Part shown: piece by piece, positions 49,323 to 58,412 of the stretch
Layout of the letters: every line of letters begins with the position of its first letter
Position numbering within the stretch: the stretch's first letter is position 1
Assembly (NCBI RefSeq): GCF_038096165.1
Contig: NZ_CP151076.1
Span: 5,329,501 to 5,393,500 of the forward strand
Reading direction: 5' to 3'
DNA length: 64,000 bases
Source: Pseudomonas sp. G.S.17
GTDB lineage: Bacteria; Pseudomonadota; Gammaproteobacteria; Pseudomonadales; Pseudomonadaceae
Translations under genes and position numbers: made by a program
The notes under the pieces: generated by a model
Seen by the model: only the letters and a program-made list of their open reading frames with translations
Database searches by the model: none
What the model was told of the DNA's origin: nothing

Positions 49323-50039
49323 TTAAACGACCAAAGACACCGCGAGCGGCAAGAACAACGCAGTCGCGACACCCATCAGACTCATTGCCAGTGCAGCAAA
49401 TGCGCCGCACTCCTCACCTTCCTGCAACGCCGCCGAGGTACCCACCGCGTGGGCAGTAAGGCCCAGCGCCATCCCTCGGGCAGCGGGGTTTTGCACACCG
49501 GCCAGGGTCAGCAGACCGGGACCGAATATTGCCCCGATCACGCCAGTAATCAACACGAACACCGCCGCCAGCGCCGCCACACCGCCGATCTGCTCGGCGA
49601 CCAGCATGGCGATGGGCGAAGTCACCGACTTGGGCGCCATGGTCATCAGAATCATGTGATCGGCGCCAAACAGCCAGCCCAGCAGCACGCACAGCCCGGT
49701 GGCGAAGACGCCGCCCACTACCAGCGTAGTTAAAGTCGGCCACAACAACTGTCGAATCCTGCGCAAATTCAGAAAAAGCGGCACCGCCAGCGCCACCGTC
49801 GCCGGGCCGAGCAGAATGCTGAGGATTTCCGTGCTCTTGCGATATTCGGCGTAGCTCAGGCCACAACTGAGCAAAACGCCAATGACCACCAGCATCGACA
49901 CCAGCACCGGCTGCAAAAACACCCAGCGGGTTTTCTCGTAGCCAGCCAGCACCAGCTGATAAGCGCCAAGGGTAATAGCGATGCCGAACAACGGATGATG
50001 AATCACCGACATCGCGGCGCCGTGCCAGTCGAGACTCAT
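49323..50039 (-). CDS. LrgB/CidB family membrane protein
   Basis: A 238-residue protein with six or seven membrane helices. LLGPATVALAVPLFLN, MAPKSVTSPIAMLVAEQIGG and GLTAHAVGTSAALQEGEECGAFAALAM are LrgB hallmarks. The ATG overlaps the stop of the LrgA-like gene (ATGA), so the two are one operon. Family members modulate murein hydrolase activity or export small organic acids; the latter is as likely here. Confidence 0.9.
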   Translation of the reverse strand: MSLDWHGAAMSVIHHPLFGIAITLGAYQLVLAGYEKTRWVFLQPVLVSMLVVIGVLLSCGLSYAEYRKSTEILSILLGPATVALAVPLFLNLRRIRQLLWPTLTTLVVGGVFATGLCVLLGWLFGADHMILMTMAPKSVTSPIAMLVAEQIGGVAALAAVFVLITGVIGAIFGPGLLTLAGVQNPAARGMALGLTAHAVGTSAALQEGEECGAFAALAMSLMGVATALFLPLAVSLVV

Positions 50040-50398
50040 GATGGCTCCTGGCGGCGCGCCTGACGGTCGATGAGTTTCTGCATCAGCCATCCGGCGAACG
50101 TCAGGGCAATCATCAGCGACAACACCAGCGAGCCAACGATGGCCCAGAAATCCTCGGCAATGGCCGCGGCGTAGACCATCACGCCCACGGCGGGCGGCAC
50201 CAGCAGCAACGGCAGATAGCGCAGCAGACTGCTGGCCGCCAGGCTGATCGGCTCGCTGACCTCGCCGCGCACCATGAGATACACCAGCATCAACACCAAC
50301 CCGATAATCGGCCCGGGCAGTATCGACAAGAACAAATGATTGAGCGCAGTGCCGAGCAATTGGAACAGCACCAGCCAGGTCAAACCCCGTAACAACAT
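50036..50398 (-). CDS. LrgA/CidA family holin-like protein
   Basis: A 120-residue protein with four membrane helices (LTWLVLFQLLGTALNHLF, ILPGPIIGLVLMLVYLM, YLPLLLVPPAVGVMVY, IVGSLVLSLMIALTFAGWL). It matches CidA/LrgA in size and motifs (PGPIIGLVLM). The start at 50398 has GGAG 6 bases upstream. It forms a pair with the LrgB-like gene. Confidence 0.9.
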   Translation of the reverse strand: MLLRGLTWLVLFQLLGTALNHLFLSILPGPIIGLVLMLVYLMVRGEVSEPISLAASSLLRYLPLLLVPPAVGVMVYAAAIAEDFWAIVGSLVLSLMIALTFAGWLMQKLIDRQARRQEPS

Positions 50399-50611
50399 AA
50401 AAAGCTCCAGCAAATCGGCGGCGACATTATAGGCACGCAGCCATGATGGCTATGGATCGGCATTCGCAAAGCCGCACTTGGCTAACCATCCCTTGACCAA
50501 TCCTCAACCCTCTGCTGATCTTGGATTTCACCTGCGAAGGCAAAATCCTACGCAAAAAGATGAAAAAGCAGTAATACAAAAAAGAAAACGACGAAGACAA
50601 GGAGAGTGCCT

Positions 50612-51067
50612 ATGCCGTTTGTACCTGTTACCGAGCTCAAGAATTATGTCGGCAAGGAGCTGGGATATTCCGAATGGCTGACCATTGATCAGGAGCGCAT
50701 CAACCTGTTCGCCGAAGCCACAGGTGATTTTCAGTTCATTCACGTGGACCCGGTCAAAGCCGCCCAGACGCCGTTCGGCGGGACCATCGCCCACGGTTTT
50801 CTGTCGTTGTCGCTGATCCCCAAGCTGATGGAAAACCTGCTGGTGATGCCCGAAGGCTTGAAGATGGCAATTAACTATGGCCTGGACAGCGTGCGTTTTA
50901 TCCAGCCAGTGAAGGTCGACTCGCGCGTTCGTCTAAAAGTTGAACTGACCGAGGTGACCGAGAAAAAACCGGGGCAGTGGCTGCTCAAAGCCACGGCCAC
51001 ACTGGAGATCGAGGGCCAGGAGAAGCCAGCGTTCATCGCTGAACCCTTGTCCATGTGCTTCGTGTAA
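50612..51067 (+). CDS. MaoC-like (R)-specific enoyl-CoA hydratase domain protein
   Basis: A 151-residue hot-dog fold protein. The MaoC catalytic segment FAEATGDFQFIHVDP (Asp and His of the active site) lies at about 28-42, followed by GGTIAHGFLSLSLIP. It is typical of single-domain enoyl-CoA hydratases; the substrate is unknown. The ATG at 50612 follows AAGGAG. A strong terminator is 13 bases after the stop, so it is monocistronic. Confidence 0.9.
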   Translation: MPFVPVTELKNYVGKELGYSEWLTIDQERINLFAEATGDFQFIHVDPVKAAQTPFGGTIAHGFLSLSLIPKLMENLLVMPEGLKMAINYGLDSVRFIQPVKVDSRVRLKVELTEVTEKKPGQWLLKATATLEIEGQEKPAFIAEPLSMCFV

Positions 51068-51080
51068 CACTGTTAAATCA

Positions 51081-51106
51081 CGAAACAGTCGTTACAGACT
51101 GTTTCG
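51081..51106 (+). terminator. Rho-independent terminator after the MaoC gene
   Basis: CGAAACAGTC and GACTGTTTCG form a perfect 10-bp stem with loop GTTACA, followed by TCTCTCTT. Confidence 0.82.
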
Positions 51107-51204
51107 TCTCTCTTCCTGGCTGCGGCATACTCCCACCGGCTGTGCGATGGCGCCCGCTCGGGCACATTCGAAACTCGCCTGGCTTTAATTTTTCGGGATC
51201 TACC

Positions 51205-52929
51205 ATGCGCGCGCTTGTTCCATTGGCTCTGTCACTCCTAATCGCTGCCTGCGGTGACGGCGAACCGCTGTCCCCACCCGACGCACGCCTGCCGGACGGC
51301 GGACGCTATCGCGGCGATGTGGTCAACGGTTTGCTGCAAGGCCAGGGACGAATCGATTACCCCAATGGCAGCTGGTACGCCGGGCAATTCCAGAATGGCC
51401 AGTGGCACGGCCAGGGCGAATGGCACGCGAGCAACGGCGACGTCTATAAAGGCGGCTTCGCCAATGGCCTGTTCGATGGGCACGGCACGCTGACCACCAG
51501 CGGCGGCAGCTATGTCGGCGGCTTCAAGCTGGGCCGCCGTGAAGGCGAAGGCACGCTCAAAGAGAAAGGCCTGACCTATCGCGGCGCATTCAAGGCTGAC
51601 CAGTATGACGGCCTCGGTCGCCTCGAACTCGATGACGGTAGCCAGTATCAGGGCCAGTTCTCTCGTGGCAAACCCAATGGCGAAGGTCAGCGCAGCGACG
51701 CCAGCGGCAATCAATTCAGCGGCAACTTCGTCAATGGTCAGCTGCAAGGCGTCGGCAGCTTCAACAGCGCCGATGGCGATCAATACGTTGGCGGCTTCAT
51801 CAACAACCAGCTCAACGGTCACGGCCGCTATGAAAACAGCGACGGCGACGTGTGGGTCGGGATGTTCAAGGACGGCGCGCTCAACGGCCGAGGAGAGTTG
51901 ATCGGCGCTGATGGCAGCCACTATGTCGGCGAATTCGGCGGTTGGAAATTCTCCGGGCAAGGTCGTCTGCGACTGGTCGATGGCAGCACTTACGTGGGCG
52001 AGTTTGCCGATGATACTTATCAGGGCCAAGGCGTCCTGACCTCTGCGCAAGGCACGGTGCAGAGCGGTTTCTGGGTGAACAGCCAGCGCGTGCGTGACGC
52101 TCAGGGCAAACTTTTGCCTGACTCACTGGAAGTCGGCATGCTCGCCCAAGGCCCGTTGCTGGACAAAGCCTTGGCCGCCGTGCCTGTTTCAACCCCGGCC
52201 GTGGAGCTGTTCACCCTGGTGGTGGGCGGCGACGGCAAGCAAAGCGTATTTCTGCGCGAGGCCGATTTTGTCAGCAACCTGCTGGCCTCGCGATTCGGCG
52301 CTTACGGCCAGATCAGTCTGGTCAACCATCGCGACCACATGATCGACCGGCCGTTGGCGACCCGGGAAAACATCAGCCGCGCCATGCGCACCCTCGCGCA
52401 ACGCAGCGGCCCGGAAGACCTGGTGTTCATTTACCTGACCAGCCACGGCACCCAGGACCACGAGCTGGTTCTGGATCAACCGCGTATCGAACTGGCCGAT
52501 TTGCCCGCAGACGAACTGGCTGCCGTCATGGCACCTTTGAAAAACCGTGACAAGGTCGTGGTGATTTCGGCGTGTTATTCGGGCGGCTTCATTCCGGCCC
52601 TGAAAGACGAGCGCACGTTGGTAATTACTGCCTCCCGAGAAGACCGGGTTTCCTTCGGCTGCTCGGAAGAAGCGGACTTCACTTACTTCGGTGACGCGCT
52701 GTTTGCCAAGGCGCTGGTTGCAACCGACGACCTGCAGCAAGCGTTCAACGCGGCCAAAGATACCGTCGCCGAGCGGGAAATCGCTGACAATTTCGACGCT
52801 TCGGAACCGCAGATGTGGGCGCCCAAAGGCGTCATCGCGCACTGGAATCTGCTGCGCAAGAGCCAGGCGGAACGTGCACTCAATACGGTATCGACTCGCA
52901 AGGAAGCGAAGACCGTCGGCAGCCACTAA
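51205..52929 (+). CDS. MORN-repeat lipoprotein with C13-type caspase-fold peptidase domain
   Basis: A 574-residue lipoprotein. The signal peptide ends LLIAAC (Cys 16). Eleven MORN repeats of about 23 residues (YxGxFxNGxxxGxGxxxxxxG pattern) run from about 32 to 290. The C-terminal domain (about 330-550) resembles peptidase family C13 (caspase/legumain fold): the His is in [15 protein letters not shown] and the nucleophile Cys in [11 protein letters not shown], both intact. MORN repeats bind membranes or lipids. The start at 51205 replaces a 50-codon longer frame that runs into the MaoC gene. A protease tethered in the periplasm is inferred; substrate unknown. Confidence 0.87.
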   Translation: MRALVPLALSLLIAACGDGEPLSPPDARLPDGGRYRGDVVNGLLQGQGRIDYPNGSWYAGQFQNGQWHGQGEWHASNGDVYKGGFANGLFDGHGTLTTSGGSYVGGFKLGRREGEGTLKEKGLTYRGAFKADQYDGLGRLELDDGSQYQGQFSRGKPNGEGQRSDASGNQFSGNFVNGQLQGVGSFNSADGDQYVGGFINNQLNGHGRYENSDGDVWVGMFKDGALNGRGELIGADGSHYVGEFGGWKFSGQGRLRLVDGSTYVGEFADDTYQGQGVLTSAQGTVQSGFWVNSQRVRDAQGKLLPDSLEVGMLAQGPLLDKALAAVPVSTPAVELFTLVVGGDGKQSVFLREADFVSNLLASRFGAYGQISLVNHRDHMIDRPLATRENISRAMRTLAQRSGPEDLVFIYLTSHGTQDHELVLDQPRIELADLPADELAAVMAPLKNRDKVVVISACYSGGFIPALKDERTLVITASREDRVSFGCSEEADFTYFGDALFAKALVATDDLQQAFNAAKDTVAEREIADNFDASEPQMWAPKGVIAHWNLLRKSQAERALNTVSTRKEAKTVGSH

Positions 52930-52955
52930 GCTGTCGTCAATCAAGGGAGGAATTT

Positions 52956-53597
52956 ATGTACTTGACGCCACAACACATCCTGCTCGCCGGTGCCACCGGC
53001 CTGACTGGCGAACACTTGCTGGATCGCCTGCTCAATGAACCCACGGTCAGCCGCGTGCTGGCCCCAACCCGCCGGCCGCTGGCCGTACATCCGCGACTGG
53101 AAAATCCCGTGGGTGAGTTGACGAGTCTGCTGCCGACCCTGAGCGGCCAGGTTGACATCGCCTTTTGCTGCCTGGGCAGCACCATTAAGCAGGCCGGTTC
53201 ACAGGAAGCGTTTCGCGCCATTGATCTGGATATGGTGGTGGCTTTCGGCAAACGCGCCCGTGAAATGGGCGCGCGGCATTTGGTGGTGATCAGTGCGATC
53301 AACGCCGACCCAGGCTCCAGCGTGTTCTACACCCGCACCAAGGGTGAAATGGAGCAGGCGCTCAAGGCGCAGGACTGGCCGCAACTGACCATCGCCCGCC
53401 CTTCGCTGCTGGTGGGTAATCGCAATGAAACGCGTCTGGCCGAACAGCTCGCCGCGCCCATCGCCAAGCTGATCCCCGGAAAATACGGCGCCATCGAGGC
53501 CTGCAGCCTGGCTCGAGCGCTATGGCGTTTGGCGCTGGAAGAACAATCCGGTGAGCGGGTTGTGGAGTCGGATGAGTTGCGCAAGTTGGGGAAGTAA
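52956..53597 (+). CDS. NAD(P)-binding oxidoreductase, atypical SDR family
   Basis: A 213-residue Rossmann-fold protein. The nucleotide loop is [15 protein letters not shown] (about 10-24), then [17 protein letters not shown] and [24 protein letters not shown] with the YxxxK-like YTRTKGE. It resembles the HTATIP2/YwnB-like atypical short-chain dehydrogenases. A GGGAGG box lies 6 bases before the ATG. It is 27 bases after the MORN-peptidase gene and may be co-transcribed. Substrate unknown. Confidence 0.88.
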   Translation: MYLTPQHILLAGATGLTGEHLLDRLLNEPTVSRVLAPTRRPLAVHPRLENPVGELTSLLPTLSGQVDIAFCCLGSTIKQAGSQEAFRAIDLDMVVAFGKRAREMGARHLVVISAINADPGSSVFYTRTKGEMEQALKAQDWPQLTIARPSLLVGNRNETRLAEQLAAPIAKLIPGKYGAIEACSLARALWRLALEEQSGERVVESDELRKLGK

Positions 53598-53617
53598 CGC
53601 GAAACGCTAATTACCTT

Positions 53618-53708
53618 GTGGGAGCGAGCTTGCTCGCGAAGACATCCATACATCCAACCCCGTTGTGGTGGCCTTGGAAATGCCTTCGCAAGCAAGCTTG
53701 CTCCCACA
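53618..53708. repeat. REP pair, GTGGGAGCGAGC family
   Basis: Inverted units starting GTGGGAGCGAGCTTGCTCGC and ending GCTTGCTCCCAC, about 45 bases apart, between convergent genes. This family is distinct from the GTAGGACCGG family and is shared with the pair at 56071. Confidence 0.85.
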
Positions 53709-53725
53709 ATATCCAGGGAAGCCGC

Positions 53726-54010
53726 CTACAGCCCACCCGTCGCCTGAAACCCAACGCCCAACGCGGTGAGCAGCGACAACGGCAGCAGCAAGGTATCGAG
53801 CACTGCGCTGCCGGGCAGGTCCAGGCCCGGATAGCTTGGTGCTTCGGCTCCGAAACGATCCATCGCGCAACAACCGCCCTGCATCGCATACAAATCCAGC
53901 CGCGTCCCGGCATACACCACTGGCGCGCCGGGTTGCGCCGCGTTGAGCGTGCGGGCGGTGGCGCAACCGGTCAGGGTCAGCGCCAGGGCAATCAGCAGCA
54001 GCTTATTCAT
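53726..54010 (-). CDS. YceK/YidQ family lipoprotein
   Basis: A 94-residue lipoprotein. Lipobox LTGC (Cys 16), then a short domain with [14 protein letters not shown] and [19 protein letters not shown]. These are the YidQ/YceK signatures of a small outer-membrane lipoprotein family of unknown function. Its start lies inside the end of ubiX (8-base overlap), so it is the last gene of mpl-ubiX. Confidence 0.87.
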   Translation of the reverse strand: MNKLLLIALALTLTGCATARTLNAAQPGAPVVYAGTRLDLYAMQGGCCAMDRFGAEAPSYPGLDLPGSAVLDTLLLPLSLLTALGVGFQATGGL

Positions 54011-54632
54011 CAGCGCTCAAATGATGTTCGCCCCAACGCGGCAGCATGTCTTGCGGGATGTTCAGCAGATTGAGAATTCTGGCGACCACGAAGTCAATCA
54101 AGTCATCGATGGTTTGCGGCTGATGATAAAAGCCGGGCGATGCCGGAAGAATCACCGCGCCCAGGTTCGACAGCTTGAGCATGTTTTCCAGATGAATGCT
54201 GGAAAACGGCGCTTCACGCGGCACCAGAATCAGCTGCCGACGCTCCTTCAGCGTTACGTCCGCAGCCCGTTCGATCAGGTTATTGCAGGCACCGGTGGCA
54301 ATCGCCGACAAAGTCCCGGTCGAGCAAGGCACCACGACCATCGCGGCGGGCGAGCCCGAGCCAGAAGCCACGGGCGACATCCAGTCTTCCTTGCCATACA
54401 CGCGAATCTGCCCCGCTGCCGCGCCGGTGTATTCGGTGAGGAACGCCTGCATCATGCTCGGTTTGGGCGGCAGCAAGACATCCGTCTCGGTGGCCATGAC
54501 CAACTGCGCGGCCTTGGAAATCAGGAAGTGCACCTCGCGGTCTTCCCGCACCAGACAATCAAGCAGACGCAGGCCATATTGCGCGCCCGACGCGCCGGTC
54601 ATGGCAACGGTGACGCGTTCCGGGCCGTTCAT
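54003..54632 (-). CDS. ubiX: Flavin prenyltransferase UbiX
   Basis: A 209-residue enzyme that makes prenyl-FMN for UbiD decarboxylases. Motifs are [45 protein letters not shown] and [20 protein letters not shown]. The start at 54632 overlaps the mpl stop (ATGA). ubiD is not in the window. Confidence 0.94.
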   Translation of the reverse strand: MNGPERVTVAMTGASGAQYGLRLLDCLVREDREVHFLISKAAQLVMATETDVLLPPKPSMMQAFLTEYTGAAAGQIRVYGKEDWMSPVASGSGSPAAMVVVPCSTGTLSAIATGACNNLIERAADVTLKERRQLILVPREAPFSSIHLENMLKLSNLGAVILPASPGFYHQPQTIDDLIDFVVARILNLLNIPQDMLPRWGEHHLSADE

Positions 54633-55978
54633 TGCAGCGCCTCGGCCAGTTTGCCGTGCAGGCCGCCGAAGCCGCCGTTGCTCATGATCACAATATGCGT
54701 GCCGGGCTGCGCCTGGCTTTTCACCCGGGCAATAATCCCCTCCAGGGAATCGCACACCACGGCGGGCACCGAACACAGCGCGGCGGTGCCGGCCAGATCC
54801 CAGCCCAGATTGGCCGGGGCATACCACACCACTTGATCAGCCTGCTGCACGCTTTCCGGCAAGCCGGCGCGGTGGGCGCCGAGTTTCATGGAGTTGGAAC
54901 GCGGCTCGATGATCGCGATCAGTGGCGCATCGCCGATTTTCTTGCGCAGGCCATCAAGGGTGGTGGCGATAGCGGTCGGGTGGTGGGCGAAGTCGTCATA
55001 AATGGTGATGCCGCGCACTTCGGCGACCTTCTCCATGCGCCGCTTGACGCTTTTGAACGCGCTCAAGGCTTCAACGCCCATGGCCGGCACGACACCCACA
55101 TGGCGCGCGGCAGCCAGGGTTGCCAACGCATTAGCCACGTTGTGCTGGCCGGTCATGTCCCACTCGACCACGCCTTGCAACTGGCCTTCGAAAAGCACTT
55201 CAAAACGCGAACCGTCTTCGCTGAGCAAGCGCGCCTGCCACTGGCCGTTCTGACCGGTGGTTTGTACCGGCGTCCAGCAACCCATCTGAATAACCCGCGT
55301 CAACGCCGGTTCAGTGGTGGGATGAATGACCAGGCCTTCACTTGGAATGGTGCGCACCAAGTGATGGAACTGCCGCTCGATAGCCGGAAGATCGGGGAAG
55401 ATGTCCGCATGATCGAACTCAAGGTTATTGAGGATCGCAGTGCGCGGGCGGTAATGAACGAACTTGGAACGCTTGTCGAAAAACGCGCTGTCATATTCGT
55501 CGGCTTCCACCACGAAAAACGGCGTGTCACCCAGACGGGCCGACACTGCGAAATTCTGCGGGACGCCGCCGATCAGGAAACCAGGGCTCATGCCCGCGTG
55601 TTCCAGCACCCAGGCCAGCATGCTGCTGGTTGTGGTTTTACCGTGAGTGCCAGCCACCGCCAACACCCAGCGACCTTGCAAGACGTGATCGGCAAGCCAT
55701 TGCGGGCCGGACACGTAAGGCAGGCCTTTATTCAGCACGTACTCGACCGCCGGATTGCCCCGCGACAGCGCGTTGCCAATCACCACCAGATCAGGTGCGG
55801 GGTCGAGCTGCTCCGGGCCGTAACCCTGAGTCAGTTCGATGCCTTGAGCCTGCAATTGCGTGCTCATCGGCGGATAGACATTGGCGTCGGAGCCCGTGAC
55901 CCGATGGCCCAACTCTTTGGCGAGCACCGCCAGCGAACCCATGAAAGTGCCGCAAATACCAAGGATATGAATATGCAT
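54629..55978 (-). CDS. mpl: UDP-MurNAc:L-Ala-gamma-D-Glu-mDAP ligase
   Basis: A 449-residue Mur ligase family enzyme for peptidoglycan recycling. N-terminal [23 protein letters not shown], the ATP loop [17 protein letters not shown] (about 109-125), [17 protein letters not shown] and [11 protein letters not shown] in the C-terminal domain are seen. The ATG at 55978 follows AGAGG. It is joined to ubiX by overlap. Confidence 0.95.
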   Translation of the reverse strand: MHIHILGICGTFMGSLAVLAKELGHRVTGSDANVYPPMSTQLQAQGIELTQGYGPEQLDPAPDLVVIGNALSRGNPAVEYVLNKGLPYVSGPQWLADHVLQGRWVLAVAGTHGKTTTSSMLAWVLEHAGMSPGFLIGGVPQNFAVSARLGDTPFFVVEADEYDSAFFDKRSKFVHYRPRTAILNNLEFDHADIFPDLPAIERQFHHLVRTIPSEGLVIHPTTEPALTRVIQMGCWTPVQTTGQNGQWQARLLSEDGSRFEVLFEGQLQGVVEWDMTGQHNVANALATLAAARHVGVVPAMGVEALSAFKSVKRRMEKVAEVRGITIYDDFAHHPTAIATTLDGLRKKIGDAPLIAIIEPRSNSMKLGAHRAGLPESVQQADQVVWYAPANLGWDLAGTAALCSVPAVVCDSLEGIIARVKSQAQPGTHIVIMSNGGFGGLHGKLAEALQ

Positions 55979-56070
55979 GACCACCTCTTAAAACATCCGC
56001 GCAGGTTAGCTCAGGGGCGGTGAAATGGCACTTAGTGTTTGTGGGTGCGTGCGCGCAGGACCTTCAATCT

Positions 56071-56160
56071 GTGGGAGCAAGCTTGCTTGCGAAGACGGTG
56101 GACCAGATGGCAAAAATGTTGTGGATGTCTCAAAACCTTCGCGAGCAAGCTCGCTCCCAC
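56071..56160. repeat. REP pair, GTGGGAGC family
   Basis: Inverted units (GTGGGAGCAAGCTTGCTTGC and GAGCAAGCTCGCTCCCAC) about 45 bases apart, at the end of the regulator gene. Confidence 0.85.
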
Positions 56161-56186
56161 AGAAAACCTTACCTTCTCCATTGCAT

Positions 56187-58097
56187 TCACCGCGCAATCC
56201 CATGCTTACGCAACTTTCGATACAACGTATTACGGCTAATCCCCAACTGCCGGGCGCTGTGGGTCATGTGCCAGCGGTGGGACTCAAGCGTCGAGATCAA
56301 CGCGCTGCGCTCGGCGTCTTCCAGGGGATGATCAACCACCGACACTGCCACGACTGGCGCAGCGCCAAGACGAATGGCTGCCGGAAGATCGTCAAAACAA
56401 ATCCGGTTCTCTTCACATAACGCCGCCAGAGTGCGCAACACCGTGCGCAGTTGCCTGACGTTACCCGGCCAGGCGAAACCCAATAACGCCTGGCGCGCCT
56501 CGCCGTCTATGGTCAGGCGTTGCCCGGCAGATTCCTGTGTCAGCAAAAAATCCAGCAGCTGCGACTTGTCGCTGCGTTCACGCAAGGCCGGCAACGCCAC
56601 TTCCAGGCCATTGAGCCGGTAATACAAATCCTCGCGGAAGCTGCCATCGGATACGCGATCCAGCAAATTCCGGTGGGTCGCGCTGATAATTCGTACATCC
56701 ACCGCTTGGGGTTCGCCGCCAATCGGCACCACCAGACGATCTTCAAGCACCCGCAGCAAACGGGTTTGCAGGGCCAGCGGCATGTCGCCGATTTCGTCGA
56801 GGAATAGCGTCCCGCCATCAGCCTGCTGCAGTTTGCCGCGCATGCCGTCCTTGCGCGCGCCAGTAAAACTGCCGCCGCGATAGCCGAACAGTTCGCTTTC
56901 GATGAGGCTTTCCGGGATCGCCGCGCAATTCAGCGCGACAAACGTCTTGCTCGAACGCAGGCTGGCCTGATGCACGGCCTTGGCAAAAGCTTCCTTGCCG
57001 GAGCCGGTTTCGCCATTAATCAGCAAAGGTACATCGCGCTCGAAGACCCGTAGCGCGCGGCGAAAATCGTTCTGCAATGCTTCATCGCCCAGGCAAATGC
57101 CGCTGGGCGGAACAATTTGGGTCGCGGGTTGCACCACCCGCGCCGTCGGGCCTTTGGCGGTGCGGGGTAATTGCCCACGCAAGGCGGCGAAGAATCCGCG
57201 ACCGTCGCGGGTGCGCAGCGGCCAGCTGGTATGCGCCTCAGGACTGGCGCGCCCCAGCAGTTCGCTAAGTGAACAGTCAAAAAACATGTCCACCGGCTGA
57301 CCCAGCAGCTGACTGCGCCCAAGACCCAACAGGTTCAAGGCACTCTGGTTCAGCGCGCTGATGCGGCCTTCCCCATCGAACGCCAGCAAGCCTTCGCTGA
57401 ACAGCCCGACCGATTCGGATTGCACGTGAAAACGCAGTAACCACTGATCTTCGAAGTGATGCCGGAAATAGCTGCTTTCGATGAGTTTCGCCGAAAGATT
57501 GACCAGCGCCATGGTGTGAAACTGGCTTTGCCGCGACACATCATCGCGCGCCGAGGACACGTCGAGAACCGCGAGCAAGTCGCCATGAGGATCGAAAACC
57601 GGACTGGCCGAACACGTCAGGCCGGTATGACGGCCACGAAAATGTTCATCGCGATGAATGGTCAGCGGCTGGCGTTCTACCAGGCAGGTGCCGATGCCGT
57701 TGGTGCCTTCGCACGCCTCGCTCCAGTCAGCGCCCAGCCACAACCCGGCGCGTTCGAAAACCGTACGCTCGGCCGGCGCGGTGACGCAGTTGAGGATCAC
57801 GCCACGCGCATCGGTCAGCAATACGGCGTGACCGTCCGCCAACTGTTGATGCAGGCTGCTCATTTCCTGACCGGCGACGCTCAGCACTTGCTGCAAACGC
57901 TGGCGGCTTTCCAGCACGCGATCATGTTCGAGCACCACTGGCGCGTTGGCGTGCGCGGGGTCGAGATGGTAATCGTCCAGGCAGCGCAGCCAGGAACGGA
58001 CGATGGACGGGTCGCTGCCCGGGCCGCGCAATTGCGCCTCGCCTTTGGCGACCGTCAGGACTTGTTGCGCGTGCCGGGTCAGATGATTGCTATGCAC
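56187..58097 (-). CDS. Sigma-54-dependent activator, AcoR type
   Basis: A 636-residue enhancer-binding protein. An N-terminal GAF domain (about 60-215, with CEGTNGIGTCLVERQPLTIHRDEHF) is followed by a PAS-like segment (about 230-300), the AAA+ domain (about 335-555) and a Fis-type HTH (HSARQLGISRNTLYRKLRKHG). Walker A is GETGSGKE and Walker B GGTLFLDEIGDM. The sigma-54 contact loop reads GSFTGA instead of the usual GAFTGA. The start is a GTG with GGAGAA upstream. It is divergent from exaC, which it very probably activates in response to an alcohol or aldehyde. Confidence 0.9.
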   Translation of the reverse strand: MHSNHLTRHAQQVLTVAKGEAQLRGPGSDPSIVRSWLRCLDDYHLDPAHANAPVVLEHDRVLESRQRLQQVLSVAGQEMSSLHQQLADGHAVLLTDARGVILNCVTAPAERTVFERAGLWLGADWSEACEGTNGIGTCLVERQPLTIHRDEHFRGRHTGLTCSASPVFDPHGDLLAVLDVSSARDDVSRQSQFHTMALVNLSAKLIESSYFRHHFEDQWLLRFHVQSESVGLFSEGLLAFDGEGRISALNQSALNLLGLGRSQLLGQPVDMFFDCSLSELLGRASPEAHTSWPLRTRDGRGFFAALRGQLPRTAKGPTARVVQPATQIVPPSGICLGDEALQNDFRRALRVFERDVPLLINGETGSGKEAFAKAVHQASLRSSKTFVALNCAAIPESLIESELFGYRGGSFTGARKDGMRGKLQQADGGTLFLDEIGDMPLALQTRLLRVLEDRLVVPIGGEPQAVDVRIISATHRNLLDRVSDGSFREDLYYRLNGLEVALPALRERSDKSQLLDFLLTQESAGQRLTIDGEARQALLGFAWPGNVRQLRTVLRTLAALCEENRICFDDLPAAIRLGAAPVVAVSVVDHPLEDAERSALISTLESHRWHMTHSARQLGISRNTLYRKLRKHGIAR

Positions 58098-58209
58098 TTT
58101 TTATTGTTCTCCACTTTATTGTTTTCCACGGGAGTTACCGGCCAGCATCCTCCTGCCCGCCGGCCTTTGCAATCGCGCCGCCGCTTGCTTTGGTCGCACG
58201 TATCGAAAC

Positions 58210-58224
58210 TGGCACAAAGTGTCA
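58210..58224. promoter_or_regulatory. Candidate upstream activator site for exaC
   Basis: The dyad TGGCAC-AAA-GTGTCA (one mismatch) lies about 90 bases upstream of the sigma-54 promoter, a normal distance for an enhancer-binding protein. A second dyad (CCACTGGTGG) follows 20 bases later. Inferred from symmetry and position. Confidence 0.4.
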
Positions 58225-58313
58225 CGCTCCCTTGCACCACTGGTGGCACAGCGCGATCGCGACAACTGCCGTTCATCCTTGCGCAAGCCTCTGAATCAGT
58301 GCTTTGGACGCGG

Positions 58314-58329
58314 TGGCCCGCCCTTTGCT
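58314..58329 (+). promoter_or_regulatory. Sigma-54 (-24/-12) promoter of exaC
   Basis: TGGCCC-GCCCT-TTGCT fits the consensus TGGCAC-N5-TTGCW with the invariant GG and GC exactly 12 bases apart (10 between). It lies about 85 bases before the exaC ATG. Confidence 0.7.
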
Positions 58330-58412
58330 CTACGCTTTAACAAGTGCAACCGCGCGTTGTCACCCCCGCTTCGCCGCAGCTCCCCCAACAACAAGAATCA
58401 GGAGATAACACC

